Shown: positions 27,472 to 36,724, counted from the first letter of the stretch. The stretch is DNA of 64,000 bases from Comamonas serinivorans (GCF_002158865.1 NZ_CP021455.1:4324501-4388500), one strand, 5' to 3'. The notes: generated by a model from the sequence alone, not told the origin. Numbers and translations are program-made.

Positions 27472-27599
27472 ACGCGGCGGCCCAACGACGGAATAAGGGC
27501 GGAGCCAGGAGTGCGCATGGCACCGACCGGGGCCGCGAGCCCGTCGCCCCGCGCCTGTCCGCGAACGCCCCTAAGATGGCGCACGCACCGGCCCCCTCC

Positions 27600-29333
27600 A
27601 TGTCCTACGATTCCCCTTCCCCTTCGCGCTACCGGCCCTTGTGGTTGCTGGTGCTGCTGTGCTGCCTCTCGGCCCTGCAAGCCTGCCAAAGCCTGCCCCG
27701 CAACGTGGTGCGTCCCAGCTCGCAGGCCTGGGCCAGTCCGCAGGCCACGCCGCTGGGCGAGCTGGTGCGCCAACGCCGCGCACAAGCCGGTGCACAGCCC
27801 GCCAACGGCTTCGCGCTGTTGCCCGGCGCCGACGAGGCCTACAGCGCTCGCCTGGCCCTGATCGAACAGGCGCGCCACACGCTGGACCTGCAGTACTACA
27901 CGGTCAACCTGGATGCGAGTTCGGCCAGCCTGCTGGAGGCGCTGACCGCGGCCGCCCAGCGCGGCGTGCGCGTGCGCCTGCTGCTCGACGACTTCAACAC
28001 CGCGGGCCGCAACGCCCAGGTGCTGCGCCTGGCCTTTGTGCCCGGCGTGGAGGTGCGGCTGTTCAACCCCCTGCCCGGCTCCCGCAACTCGCTGTTGACC
28101 CGCACGCTGGGCGCGCTGCCGCATTTCGCGCGCATGCAGCAGCGCATGCACAACAAGCTGTTCCTGGCCGACAACGCCGTGGGCATCACGGGCGGGCGCA
28201 ACCTGGGCGACGCCTACTTCGGCCTGGGCGACAGCAGCAACTTCGTCGACCTCGACGTGCTGGCCTTCGGTCCCATCGTGCAGGACATGGGCCGCAGCTT
28301 TGACCAGTACTGGAACAACACCCTGGCCTACCCCGTGCAAAGCCTGGTGAGCCAAAGCGAACTCAACAACGCCCTGTCGCTGGAGGTGCATGCCGGCGAC
28401 CTGCAGAGCGCCACCGACACCACCATGCCGCCGGCCCGCGACGTGGGCAGCGCGGTGCGCGAGACCCTGCAGGCCATGCGCGCCAAGGCCGCCCACATGC
28501 CGCCGGCCATGAACCTGCGCGAGGTGCCGCTGCACTGGGTCCCGGCCCAGCTCATCGTGGACCGCCCCGGCAAGATCTCGGCCGAGGACCACGACGGCGG
28601 ACAAGATACCGTGGTCGACGGCATGGTCTCGCTGATGGGCGAGGCGCGACGCGACGTGCTGCTGGTGACGCCCTACTTCGTGCCCGGACCGCAGATCATG
28701 AAAACCTTCGAGGCCCTGCGCGCGCGCGGCGTGCGCGTGCGCGTGCTGACGAACTCGCTGGCCTCGAACGACGCCGTGGCCGCCCACGCCGGCTATGCGC
28801 GCTACCGCAAGGACCTGGTCCGCCTGGGCGTGGAGCTGCACGAGCTGCGCGGCGTCGCCATCGGCGCCTCGGGCGAGGTGCGCAGCGGCGCGCTGCTGTC
28901 GGGCTCGGGCAGCGGCACCCGCGGCGGTTCGCGCACCAGCGTGCAGGGCGCGCACGGCCCGGCCGGCTCCACCGCCACCGAGCCGCAGGCCGACGGCAGC
29001 CCCAAGCGGCTGAGCCTGCATGCCAAGTTCGTGGCCCTCGACGACCGCCTGCTGCTGGTGGGCTCCATGAACCTGGATCTGCGCTCCAAGCTGCAGAACA
29101 CCGAAATCGGCCTGCTCCTGGCCAGCCGCGCCCTGTCACGCGACCTCACCCGCCTGACCGAGCTCGCGTTCGAACGCGCCAGCTACCGCGTCGAGCTGGA
29201 TGGCGAGCAGCTGCGCTGGCGGGCGCCGCCCGGCGCCAATTTCCAGGACACCACGAGCGAGCCCGACGCCTCGATGAGCCTGCGCCTGCTGGCCAACGTC
29301 ATCGCCCCGTTTGCCCCCGATGAACTGCTTTGA
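27600..29333 (+). CDS. Phospholipase D-family lipoprotein (cardiolipin synthase-like)
   Basis: The 577-residue product begins MSYDSPSPSRYRPLWLLVLLCCLSALQACQSLP, a lipoprotein signal with lipobox LQAC, so it is probably anchored in an envelope membrane. Two HKD motifs are present, HNKLFLADNAVGITGGRN (about 182) and HAKFVALDDRLLLVGSMN (about 473), with LDLQYYTVNLD and VTPYFVPG nearby. This gives a complete phospholipase D catalytic pair, as in ClsC-type cardiolipin synthases. A low-complexity Gly/Ser insert (about 437-462) precedes the second motif. The start is chosen to begin at the signal peptide; an upstream ATG at 27573 is possible. Substrate inferred as phospholipid. It follows priA by 128 bp. 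Confidence 0.85.
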   Translation: MSYDSPSPSRYRPLWLLVLLCCLSALQACQSLPRNVVRPSSQAWASPQATPLGELVRQRRAQAGAQPANGFALLPGADEAYSARLALIEQARHTLDLQYYTVNLDASSASLLEALTAAAQRGVRVRLLLDDFNTAGRNAQVLRLAFVPGVEVRLFNPLPGSRNSLLTRTLGALPHFARMQQRMHNKLFLADNAVGITGGRNLGDAYFGLGDSSNFVDLDVLAFGPIVQDMGRSFDQYWNNTLAYPVQSLVSQSELNNALSLEVHAGDLQSATDTTMPPARDVGSAVRETLQAMRAKAAHMPPAMNLREVPLHWVPAQLIVDRPGKISAEDHDGGQDTVVDGMVSLMGEARRDVLLVTPYFVPGPQIMKTFEALRARGVRVRVLTNSLASNDAVAAHAGYARYRKDLVRLGVELHELRGVAIGASGEVRSGALLSGSGSGTRGGSRTSVQGAHGPAGSTATEPQADGSPKRLSLHAKFVALDDRLLLVGSMNLDLRSKLQNTEIGLLLASRALSRDLTRLTELAFERASYRVELDGEQLRWRAPPGANFQDTTSEPDASMSLRLLANVIAPFAPDELL

Positions 29334-29336
29334 TGG

Positions 29337-29386
29337 CAGTACATCCCTACACCCGTTTGCAATAAAACGCCAACTGGCACATACCC
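29337..29386. repeat. Palindromic repeat copy 9
   Basis: The outer arms are CAGTAC and CATACCC (left arm with one change) and the inner stem is CCCGTTT facing AAACGCC. It starts 4 bp after the stop codon of the phospholipase D-type gene. Confidence 0.78.
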
Positions 29387-29611
29387 CTAAACAGGGGTTC
29401 AGCGACCCTCGCCACCGCGCGGCAAGCCAGATGGGTGCTGACCTTGGCGGTTGGCGGCCGGTGCCGCCGCACGCCGCGCGCTGTCGCCTTCGTCCGCCTC
29501 GCGAACCGCACAGCGAAACACCGCATTGACGGGCTGATCTGCACAGGACTACAACGCGTCACCGGCGCTGTTCAAAGCCGACGCTTTTGACAACGACAAG
29601 GAGACAACGAC

Positions 29612-30937
29612 ATGCGTTTTGTGCGCGAGCTGGACGAGTACCCCACAGGGGCCAAGCGCCGAAAAATCCTCACCATGGCGGTGCTCGCCAGCCTCATCTG
29701 TTCGTACGAGGGGGCCATCGCGCCAGTCGTGCCCCTGCTGCTCAAAGACCTGAACATGTCGTTGAGCACGTACGGGCTGATCACCGCCATCTCGTTCATC
29801 TTCGGCGCCATCGCCAGCCTGCTGGGCGGCAAGCTGGCCGACAAGTACGGCCGCGTGCGCGTGCTGATCCCGATGATGGCGGTCTGCGCGTTGCTGGCCT
29901 ACTCGATGGTGCTGGTCAACACCGCCACCGAGCTGGCCGTGCTGCGCTGCATCCTGGCCTTCGTCGACGCCATCGCGATCACCACCACGGCCCCGCTGGT
30001 GCGCGATTTCTCGCCACGCATGGGCCGCGCCCAGGCCCTGGGCTTCTGGACCTGGGGACCCGTGGGCGCCAACTTCCTGTCGGCCGGCATCGCCGCCATC
30101 ACGCTGCCGCTGTTCAACAACTCCTGGCATTCGCAGTTCGTCATCATCGGCACCATCTCGCTCGTGGCCTCGATCTACATCGCCATGAACATCGCCGACC
30201 TGTCGCCCCGGCTGCGTGCCGAAGTGCTGCAGACCGAGCGCAAGGTGATCGAGGACGCCAGCCACAAGCAGCCGGCGCCCGAAAGCTCGCTGCTGCGCCA
30301 CCCCGTCGTCTGGGCCCACTGCATCGGCATCGGCTTCTGGCTTGCCTTCTACCTGACCATCACCGCTTTCGGCCAGACCATCATGGTCCAGGCCTTTGGG
30401 AAAACAGCGTCCGAGGCCTCGTCCATCATGGCGGGCTTCTGGGTCATGAACCTGATCGCCGTCGCCGCCGTGGGGCGCTGGTCCGACAAGCTGCAGCTGC
30501 GCCGCGTCTTTCCGCTGGGGTTCACGCTGATCCTGCTGGTGCTGCTGGCCTACTTTGCTCACCTGATGGAGCAGCCCGCCACCCCGACCTGGACGCTGGT
30601 GATCGTCGGCACGCTGATCGGCGGCGCCATGGGCAGCGCCTACAGCCCCTGGATGGCGCTGTACTCGGAAAACGCCGAGGACATCGACCCGCGCCTGCAA
30701 GGCATGGCCTGGGGCCTGTTCTACTTCGTGGTCCGCATCGTGGCCGTGGCGGTGGTCATCCTCGGCCCGCTGACGGTCGAGCACACGCAGTCGTGGCGCG
30801 TGTGGGTGCTGATTTCGGGTGGTTGCACCTTCGTCTTCCTGATCGCCATGCTGTTCTTCAAGGGCCCCTGGACCCACAAGCAACGCCTGGCCGGCCCGCA
30901 GCGCGCCGACACGCCCCTGACCGCCAGCTCGCACTGA
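29612..30937 (+). CDS. Major facilitator superfamily transporter
   Basis: The 441-residue product has 12 predicted membrane helices in two halves. The first half shows GGKLADKYGRVRVLIPMM, the MFS loop motif between helices 2 and 3. The second half repeats GRWSDKLQLRRVFPLG. The central loop (about 205-230) is polar. An AAGGAG site lies upstream of the ATG at 29612. The substrate is unknown. The gene stands alone, with a repeat upstream and a 10-bp-stem hairpin just after its stop. Confidence 0.9.
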   Translation: MRFVRELDEYPTGAKRRKILTMAVLASLICSYEGAIAPVVPLLLKDLNMSLSTYGLITAISFIFGAIASLLGGKLADKYGRVRVLIPMMAVCALLAYSMVLVNTATELAVLRCILAFVDAIAITTTAPLVRDFSPRMGRAQALGFWTWGPVGANFLSAGIAAITLPLFNNSWHSQFVIIGTISLVASIYIAMNIADLSPRLRAEVLQTERKVIEDASHKQPAPESSLLRHPVVWAHCIGIGFWLAFYLTITAFGQTIMVQAFGKTASEASSIMAGFWVMNLIAVAAVGRWSDKLQLRRVFPLGFTLILLVLLAYFAHLMEQPATPTWTLVIVGTLIGGAMGSAYSPWMALYSENAEDIDPRLQGMAWGLFYFVVRIVAVAVVILGPLTVEHTQSWRVWVLISGGCTFVFLIAMLFFKGPWTHKQRLAGPQRADTPLTASSH

Positions 30938-30945
30938 CGCGACAG

Positions 30946-30974
30946 CGCGCCAGGGTCTGCCGGGCCCTGGCGCG
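30946..30974. terminator. Hairpin after the MFS gene
   Basis: Perfect 10-bp arms (CGCGCCAGGG facing CCCTGGCGCG) around a 9-base loop start 8 bp after the MFS stop codon. There is no U-tract, so the terminator call is based on position and stem strength. Confidence 0.55.
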
Positions 30975-31477
30975 ATGCAGAAGCCGCGTGTTGGCGGGGC
31001 CTCACGTGGCCTCCACGTCGCCAGTGCCCCGGGCTGAACCGCTGCATGGTGCCGCGGCCTCGGCCGAACAGACCACCGCAGCGCGGCACCTTTGGGCGCC
31101 AAACCTCGGCAGGGTATGGGTCAATTCCCGTTTCATCTGAAACGGGAATTGACCCATACCCTTTCTTCGTCCAGTTGACAATGGCCTCCTTCGGGAGGAA
31201 CCGCGCGGACACACCGCGGACCGCGCCGGGCGGTCCACATCCTCTCGCGCCGTTGTTCACGAGCGTTGGGCACACGATCCACGCGCTGCGAAACGTCACC
31301 CAGCCGCTCCAGGCCCATGCAGCCAGCCCGGTGAGACAGACCCCGCCCACGAATCGCAATCCAGCGCCTTGAGTGCGGCGTGCGCGATGCAGCCGGCTCG
31401 CATCCGGCCGTCACACCGGAGCCCCCAAGGCCCTGCCGCACGTGCACGGCACAGGCCATTGGACGCACGAGCCGCGC
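30975..31477. other. Intergenic region between convergent MFS and Hsp70-like genes
   Basis: About 500 bp with no recognisable gene. It holds the perfect palindromic repeat copy 10 at 31111-31162. The rest shows no hairpin with a U-tract and no family resemblance in any frame. Confidence 0.45.
31111..31162. repeat. Palindromic repeat copy 10, perfect palindrome
   Basis: The two 25-bp arms are exactly complementary and separated by 2 bp (TC). The left arm begins AGGGTATGGGTC and ends CCCGTTTCA. It is the only fully symmetric copy in the window and probably the most recent or best preserved. It lies in the gap between the convergent MFS and Hsp70-like genes, about 175 bp past the MFS stop. Confidence 0.95.
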
Positions 31478-34400
31478 TCAGCGCTCCAGCAGGCGCAGGC
31501 CCGGCGGCAAGGCCTCGCCCACGCTGCGCTGCAGGTCATCGTCGGACAAGGCCACCACCTCGGCCACCAGCGTGCGCCAGCGCTCCGGGGCACGCGCCTG
31601 CTGCAGGCGCTGCAGCACCTGGGCCCGCGTGGCCTCGTCCACGTCGCGCGCGCGGTCGCCAGTCATGCGGCTCATCTGCACGGCGGCGAACATGGCGGCG
31701 TCATTGCGGCGCCAGTCCTGGGCCAGCGCCGTGGTGATCCAGGCCTGCACCAGCTCGGGCGCCACCACGTTGTGCGGGCTGCCATGCAGCGGCACGCGGG
31801 CGCCGGTGCGGCCCAGGGCCCACCAGGTGGGCGTCGCCGCCGCGGCCTGCGGCAGGTGTTGCACCAGCCACTCGCCCAGTTCGGCGCGGTAGGGCGCGCT
31901 CAGGTTCTCCAGCACCGCCACCAAGCGCACCATGTCGCCCTCGGCCACCAGTGGCGAATCGGCGGCCCGATGGCGCTGGTCGGCGTGCTCCAGCGCCCCG
32001 GCGACACTGGACATCAGCGCCATCTGCTGCGCCTCGTTCAGGCCCGCGGCCACGCGGCGCCAGCAAATCCACCATTCGGCCCAGTTGCCCTGGCCCTTGG
32101 GGTAGCTCAGCCCGTCGTCGTGCAGGGCCCACAGGCTGGCCATGCGCTGCGCGTCGCGGGGCTCGCCCAGGCCCGGTCGCAGGCAGTAGCCGGCCAGGTT
32201 GAACCACACGCGCTCGTGCTCGGCCGAGCGGCGGCGGCGGCGCGCGCGCGCCATCAGCAGGTCGAACAGGGGCCGCAGCAGCGCCACGGGCCAGGTGTCG
32301 CGTCGGCCCAGCCGGCGCTCCAGCGCCTGGCGCAGGCGGCGCACCGTGCCGGCATCCACGGCATGCGCCGGTTCGCCAAACACCTCGTCCACCAGCGCCG
32401 TGACCCCTTCGGCCACGGCGGCCCAAGGCGGGGTGACGGCGCGACCAGTCAGGGCGTCCGGGGGGCTGGCCGACGCCTCGGCCGGGACGGTCGCCTGCGC
32501 ACCGCGCACCGCGAACACCAGCGGCCAGCGCGTGGGGGCCTCGCCCGCCGGGGCGTCTTGGCACACACACGCGACCTCCAGCGTGCCCACCTCGCTCAGG
32601 CTGGCCTGCACGTGCACGGCAACGTCGCGTGCGGTGCGCCCGACCGCGCCGGTGCCGGTGCTGGCACCGGAGCCGTCTTCCGCATCGATCTGCGTGGTCA
32701 ACGGCGGCAGCCAGACGGCCTCCAGCGCCGCGACGTCGACCACCTCGCCCGCACGCCAGGGCGTGGGCAGGCTGCTGGCCAACAGCTGAAAGCGCACGGG
32801 CTCGCCCAGGCGCAGCATGAAGCGCTGCGGCAGCGCGTGCACCACGCCCGTGGCCTGGCCGTGCGGCAGCAGGCAGACGGCCTGCATGCGTGCTGCCGCG
32901 GTGTCGTCGGCCGGCTGCAACCACAGGAAATAGCTGCGCGCGCTGCCGGCGCGAATGCGGGGCACCGGCACCAGCGGCGCGCTCGGGGCGGGTTCGCCGC
33001 CTTCATCGACAGCCGGTATACCCGTTTTCTCGATTTGTTCATGAGATCTGTGGATCGATACCCAGTCCGACTGGTGCCGACCCCACAGGTGCGCCACGGC
33101 GCCACGCGCGACGGCCCAGTCGGGGTGCGGGTTGTGCAGCACCCGCACGGGCGTCCCGCGCCAGCGGGTCAGCACCGCCGTCAGGCGCTCGACCAGGGCA
33201 GCCGCGTGGAACACGCCACCGTTGAACAGCACGGCATCGGGCACGGGCAGGCGGGCGCCGTCGTCCGGGCCCAGTTCGGACAGGTGGTCACGGCCCGGCC
33301 CCTCGCTGGCCGTGCTTGTCCCGGCTGAACCGATCCCGGCCGGACCCTGCATGACCGCGTCCAGGTGCTGCCGCATGGCGGGCGCGCTGCGTGCCAGGAA
33401 GGCGGCCAAATGCCGCGTGATGGCCGAATCCGCCGGGTGCGGCAAGCCAAAGCCCACCAGGGCCGACTGGCGTTTGCGGGGCAGCACCTCGGCGCCCTCC
33501 TGCGGCAGGAAGCCGTCCACCACCCAAGCCGCCACCTGCTCGCGCGTGAGCACGGCCGACCGGCTGCCGCCCAGCACCGAGGCGCCCGCGCCCAGCAGCG
33601 TCACCGTCAGCGACTCGGGCGCGTCGGCGGCCAGCAGCCGCTCCTTGGCCGCGCGGCACTGCTGCACCAGCAGCGCGAAGCGCGCCGCCGACAGGCGCGT
33701 GCCGCCCGACAGCGGGGCTTCCAGGGCGTGGGCGATTGCCAGGTCCATGTTGTCGCCGCCGAGCATGAGGTGCTCGCCCACCGTGAGGCGCACCAGCTGC
33801 GGTCCCGCGTCGCCCGCCGGCTCCACCGCCATCAGGGAAAAATCGGTCGTGCCGCCGCCCACGTCCACCACCAGCACCAGGCGCACGCCCTGCAGCTGCT
33901 GCGCCAACGCCGGGCCTGGCTGCTGCAGCCAATCGGTCAAAGCCGCCTGCGGTTCTTCCAGCAGCTGCACCTGCTGCAGCCCGACCAGGCGCGCAGCCTC
34001 CACGGTCAGGGCGCGTGCGCCCTCGTCGAACGAGGCCGGCACCGTGATGCACACGGCCTGTTGCGCCAGCGGCGCATCGGGGTGGCGCCGGTCCCAGGCC
34101 GAGCGCACGTGCGCCAGGTAGCTGGCCGTGGCATGCAGGGGCGACACGCGCGGCACATCGGGCGGCGCGCCCCAGGGCAGGATGGGCGCCGTGCGGTCCA
34201 CCCCCGCGTGCGAGAGCCAGCTCTTGGCGCTGCTGACCAGGCGGCTGGGCACCTGCGCCCCCAGCGTGCGCGCGTGGGTCCCGATGACCGCCGGCGGATG
34301 CTCGACGGCTTCGCCCTGGTGCACGTAGCTGGCGATGGCCTGCTGCAGCTCGGCGTCGGGCGGCGGCTGCCAGGTGGGCCAGGGCTGGTTCAGGCTGGCC

Positions 34401-34660
34401 GCGTCCAGCTCACCCGGTGCCGGGTGGTAGCGCAGCGAGGGCAGCAGCATGCGCGCATCGACTTGCGCCGGCCCCACCAGCTGCGCGATGGGGAGCATGG
34501 CGATGCCGTCGTCGGTGACATCTGCCACCGAAGCCGATACAGGGCCTGCTACCGCATGCGCCACCGCATCGGCCAGGGCAAGGCTGGCCACCGCCACATG
34601 GCTGGTGCCCAGGTCGATGCCCACCACGTGGCGGGCGCTGGCGTGCGGAAATGGTGGCAT
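31478..34660 (-). CDS. Large Hsp70-family protein (DUF3731-type), with in-frame repeat
   Basis: The 1060-residue product has an Hsp70/actin-type ATPase domain: VVGIDLGTSHVAVAS near the N-terminus, VVDVGGGTTDFSLMAVE (about 265) and EHLMLGGDNMDLAIAHAL. The long C-terminal half resembles DUF3731-type Hsp70-like proteins, not a classical DnaK substrate domain. Compared with its paralogue at 62292-64000, it has about 32 extra residues between AVARGAVAHLWGRHQ and RIRAGSARSYF. Residues about 533-549 of this insert (WVSIHRSHEQIEKTGIP) are encoded by palindromic repeat copy 11. Client and function are unknown. A tiny open frame (34670-34870) precedes it by 9 bp. Confidence 0.88.
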   Translation of the reverse strand: MPPFPHASARHVVGIDLGTSHVAVASLALADAVAHAVAGPVSASVADVTDDGIAMLPIAQLVGPAQVDARMLLPSLRYHPAPGELDAASLNQPWPTWQPPPDAELQQAIASYVHQGEAVEHPPAVIGTHARTLGAQVPSRLVSSAKSWLSHAGVDRTAPILPWGAPPDVPRVSPLHATASYLAHVRSAWDRRHPDAPLAQQAVCITVPASFDEGARALTVEAARLVGLQQVQLLEEPQAALTDWLQQPGPALAQQLQGVRLVLVVDVGGGTTDFSLMAVEPAGDAGPQLVRLTVGEHLMLGGDNMDLAIAHALEAPLSGGTRLSAARFALLVQQCRAAKERLLAADAPESLTVTLLGAGASVLGGSRSAVLTREQVAAWVVDGFLPQEGAEVLPRKRQSALVGFGLPHPADSAITRHLAAFLARSAPAMRQHLDAVMQGPAGIGSAGTSTASEGPGRDHLSELGPDDGARLPVPDAVLFNGGVFHAAALVERLTAVLTRWRGTPVRVLHNPHPDWAVARGAVAHLWGRHQSDWVSIHRSHEQIEKTGIPAVDEGGEPAPSAPLVPVPRIRAGSARSYFLWLQPADDTAAARMQAVCLLPHGQATGVVHALPQRFMLRLGEPVRFQLLASSLPTPWRAGEVVDVAALEAVWLPPLTTQIDAEDGSGASTGTGAVGRTARDVAVHVQASLSEVGTLEVACVCQDAPAGEAPTRWPLVFAVRGAQATVPAEASASPPDALTGRAVTPPWAAVAEGVTALVDEVFGEPAHAVDAGTVRRLRQALERRLGRRDTWPVALLRPLFDLLMARARRRRRSAEHERVWFNLAGYCLRPGLGEPRDAQRMASLWALHDDGLSYPKGQGNWAEWWICWRRVAAGLNEAQQMALMSSVAGALEHADQRHRAADSPLVAEGDMVRLVAVLENLSAPYRAELGEWLVQHLPQAAAATPTWWALGRTGARVPLHGSPHNVVAPELVQAWITTALAQDWRRNDAAMFAAVQMSRMTGDRARDVDEATRAQVLQRLQQARAPERWRTLVAEVVALSDDDLQRSVGEALPPGLRLLER
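33015..33063. repeat. Palindromic repeat copy 11, inside the Hsp70-like gene
   Basis: The outer arms are GGTAT and GATACC and the centre TTGTTCATGAGA is degenerate. It lies wholly within the coding sequence of the large Hsp70-like protein and is read through without a stop or frameshift. Confidence 0.78.
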
Positions 34661-34669
34661 GGCGACAGG

Positions 34670-34870
34670 TCAGGGGGCCAGGCACGGCCTGCGGTGCGTG
34701 CCGCGCGCTGGCGATGCGGCGATTGTGCCGGGTGCCTCGGCCCGCGGAGGGGCATGCCCCCGAGACGGCTGGGCGATGAACACCAGCGCGCTGGCGCCCA
34801 CGTGGTTCAAGGCCTTGGCGGCGGCCACGGCGGCCTGCCCCATCTGCCGGCGCAAGGCGTCGTCGGTCAT
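34670..34870 (-). CDS. Possible small protein upstream of the Hsp70-like gene
   Basis: A 66-codon frame starts MTDDALRRQMGQAAVAAAKALNHVGASALVFIAQ and ends 9 bp before the Hsp70-like start on the same strand. The first 37 residues look like a normal amphipathic helical protein; the remainder is Pro/Arg-rich and less convincing. The ribosome-binding site is weak (GAGG, too far upstream). It may be a translated leader or chance. Confidence 0.3.
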   Translation of the reverse strand: MTDDALRRQMGQAAVAAAKALNHVGASALVFIAQPSRGHAPPRAEAPGTIAASPARGTHRRPCLAP

Positions 34871-35083
34871 GCCGGGTGCAGGCGCCTCTTTTGCACCGTC
34901 TGGCGGCGCTGCAGCCCACCCGCACAGGGCCGGTGTCGGGTCGGTGAAGGCGCCGATCTCCTTCAGACAGCCTGCGCCTGAGCATCCGCGCATCGAAGGA
35001 GGTGCAGTGAACTGCGTACCCCCAACGCCCGCTCGTCCGGGCGCGGTGTCGGGCACACTGCAGGCTTTTTGCGGGACCGCACC

Positions 35084-35371
35084 ATGACCCTTCCACCGAT
35101 TGTGCTGAATGAAGCGGCGCAACGCTTTGAGCTGCACCTGGATGGCTTCACCGCGTACGAGGCGTTTGAGCGCTTTCCGGGTGGCATCAACTACCTGCAC
35201 ACCGTCGTGCCCGAACAGCTGAGCGGCCGCGGCATCGGCGGCGCCATCGCCCGCCATGTGCTGGACTACGCGGCGGAGCACCAACTCCAGGTGATCCCCA
35301 CCTGCGTGTTCATCCGCGGCTACATCGAGAAGCACCCCGAGTACCAGCGGCTGGTGGCGACACACCCTTGA
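35084..35371 (+). CDS. GNAT-type N-acetyltransferase (YjdJ-like, small)
   Basis: The 95-residue protein matches the short single-domain GNAT family: beta strands MTLPPIVLNEAAQRFELHLDG and INYLHTVVPEQL, the acetyl-CoA-binding turn SGRGIGGAIARHVLDYA (about 48-64), then VIPTCVFIRGYIEKHPEYQRLV. The start ATG at 35084 begins the domain; 35069 is an alternative. The substrate is unknown. It is convergent with the CoA-transferase, and both stop codons flank palindromic repeat copy 12. Confidence 0.88.
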   Translation: MTLPPIVLNEAAQRFELHLDGFTAYEAFERFPGGINYLHTVVPEQLSGRGIGGAIARHVLDYAAEHQLQVIPTCVFIRGYIEKHPEYQRLVATHP

Positions 35372-35374
35372 ATC

Positions 35375-35430
35375 AAGGGGTATCAGCACCTTGCCGATGA
35401 TGTCACATCGGCGATCGACCGATACCCCTT
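35375..35430. repeat. Palindromic repeat copy 12
   Basis: Long outer arms (AAGGGGTATC facing GATACCCCTT, perfect 10 bp) enclose an inner GCCGATG facing CATCGGC stem. It starts 4 bp after the GNAT stop and touches the stop codon of the convergent CoA-transferase (35430-35432). Confidence 0.9.
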
Positions 35431-36581
35431 CAAGTCCCGGAGCGACCGGGCACGTGCCAGTCGGCATTGTGCTGACCCAGCGTGGGGCTGGGGCGCAAGG
35501 CCATCGCCGGCAGCCCGGCAAAGCGCATGGGGTTGGTGGGCAGCGTGACCCGGCCCAGCAAGGGGTGGTCCAGCTCGACCAGCGCGCCGCGCTCATGCAG
35601 GTGGTCGTCCTGCATGACCTCGCCCAGGTTGCGCACCGGCGACGCCGGAAACCCGTGCCGGCGCGCCGCCTCGGCCAGCTCGGCGCGGGTTCGGGTCAGC
35701 GTCCACGTGCCCACCAGCTCGTCGATGAAGGCCATGTCCTGCGCGCGCTGGGCGTGCGTGGCAAAGCGCGCATCGGACGCCAGATCCTCCCGCCCCATGG
35801 CGCGCGCCACGCCTTGCCAGTGCGCATCCTTGATGCAGAGGATGGCCAGGTAGCCGTCCTGGGCCGCGTACAGGTTGTAGGGCGCCAGCCCCAGGCCGGC
35901 GTGGCGGTTGCCGGTGCGCGGCACAAACCCCGGGTTGTCGACAAAAGCGCCGATGTACGAGGTCAGCGTGAAGTAGGCCACGTCGAGCATGGCCACCTCG
36001 CAGATGCGGCCGCGCCCGGTGCGCTCGCGCTCGAACAGCGCCGTGGTCACGGCACCGTACAGGTGCGCCCCGCCCAGGAAATCGACCGCGGCGGGGCCGG
36101 TTTTGACCGGCGGACCGTCGGGCTCGCCCGTGGCATTGAGCATGCCGGACATGGCCTGGATGGTGAAGTCCATGGCCATCATGTCGCGGTAGGGCCCGCT
36201 GGAGCCATAGCCCGACGCCGAGCCGTAGACCAGGCGTGGGTTGCGCGCCAGCAGGGATTCGGGCGACAGCCCCAGGCGGGCCATGACGCCGGGCACGAAG
36301 TTCTCGATCAGCACATCGGCCTGGTCGACCAGCGCCAGGAAGGCGGCCTTGCCCTCGGGCGTTTTCAGGTCGATGCAGACCGACTCCTTGTTGCCGTTGA
36401 GCATGGCGAACGGCAGCGAACTGCCCCCCGTGCTGCGGGTGGGATCGCCCTGGGGCGACTCCACCTTGATGACGCGGGCGCCGGCCGTGGCCAGCAAAAA
36501 ACCGCAGTACGGGCCCTGGTAGACCTGTCCCAGGTCGAGCACGGTGATGCCGTCCAGCGGGTAACGGTGCGTGTGTGTCAT
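35430..36581 (-). CDS. CaiB/BaiF family CoA-transferase
   Basis: The 383-residue product is a family III CoA-transferase, which moves CoA between carboxylic acids in the cytoplasm. It begins MTHTHRYPLDGITVLDLGQVYQGPYCGFLLATAGARVIKVE, the usual Rossmann-type first block. It contains NGNKESVCIDLKTPEGKAAF and DVLIENFVPGVMARLG, then MMAMDFTIQAMSGMLNATGEPDGPPVKTG. The ATG at 36581 is preferred over an in-frame ATG 54 bp upstream because the family core starts there; the ribosome-binding site is weak (GAGG). Substrate unknown. It is divergent from a small conserved gene. Confidence 0.92.
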   Translation of the reverse strand: MTHTHRYPLDGITVLDLGQVYQGPYCGFLLATAGARVIKVESPQGDPTRSTGGSSLPFAMLNGNKESVCIDLKTPEGKAAFLALVDQADVLIENFVPGVMARLGLSPESLLARNPRLVYGSASGYGSSGPYRDMMAMDFTIQAMSGMLNATGEPDGPPVKTGPAAVDFLGGAHLYGAVTTALFERERTGRGRICEVAMLDVAYFTLTSYIGAFVDNPGFVPRTGNRHAGLGLAPYNLYAAQDGYLAILCIKDAHWQGVARAMGREDLASDARFATHAQRAQDMAFIDELVGTWTLTRTRAELAEAARRHGFPASPVRNLGEVMQDDHLHERGALVELDHPLLGRVTLPTNPMRFAGLPAMALRPSPTLGQHNADWHVPGRSGT

Positions 36582-36682
36582 GGTCGCCTCGAGATGCCCA
36601 GGGCCACCGCCGGGCAGATGCCGGCATGCTGACATGCGGGGCCGGCGCTGTCAGTCGCCCGCAGCCCACGCGCGCCCGGCCG

Positions 36683-36724
36683 CGGGCTGCGCGCCCCGGG
36701 CTGCGAGCCTCGGGCTGCGCGCCC
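36683..36724. repeat. Tandem repeat, 3 x 14 bp
   Basis: Three head-to-tail units of CGGGCTGCGCGCCC (the middle one with GCGAGCCT) lie in the divergent region upstream of the 103-residue protein. A GC-rich microsatellite-like array; no function is evident. Confidence 0.7.

Noticed and set aside
25305..27599. Upstream extension of the phospholipase D-type frame through priA
   Set aside because: The extension is the +2 frame of priA; the signal peptide at 27600 marks the true start.
30938..31477. Small genes around the perfect palindrome
   Set aside because: Frames on both strands include the palindrome and have no convincing start signals or family resemblance.
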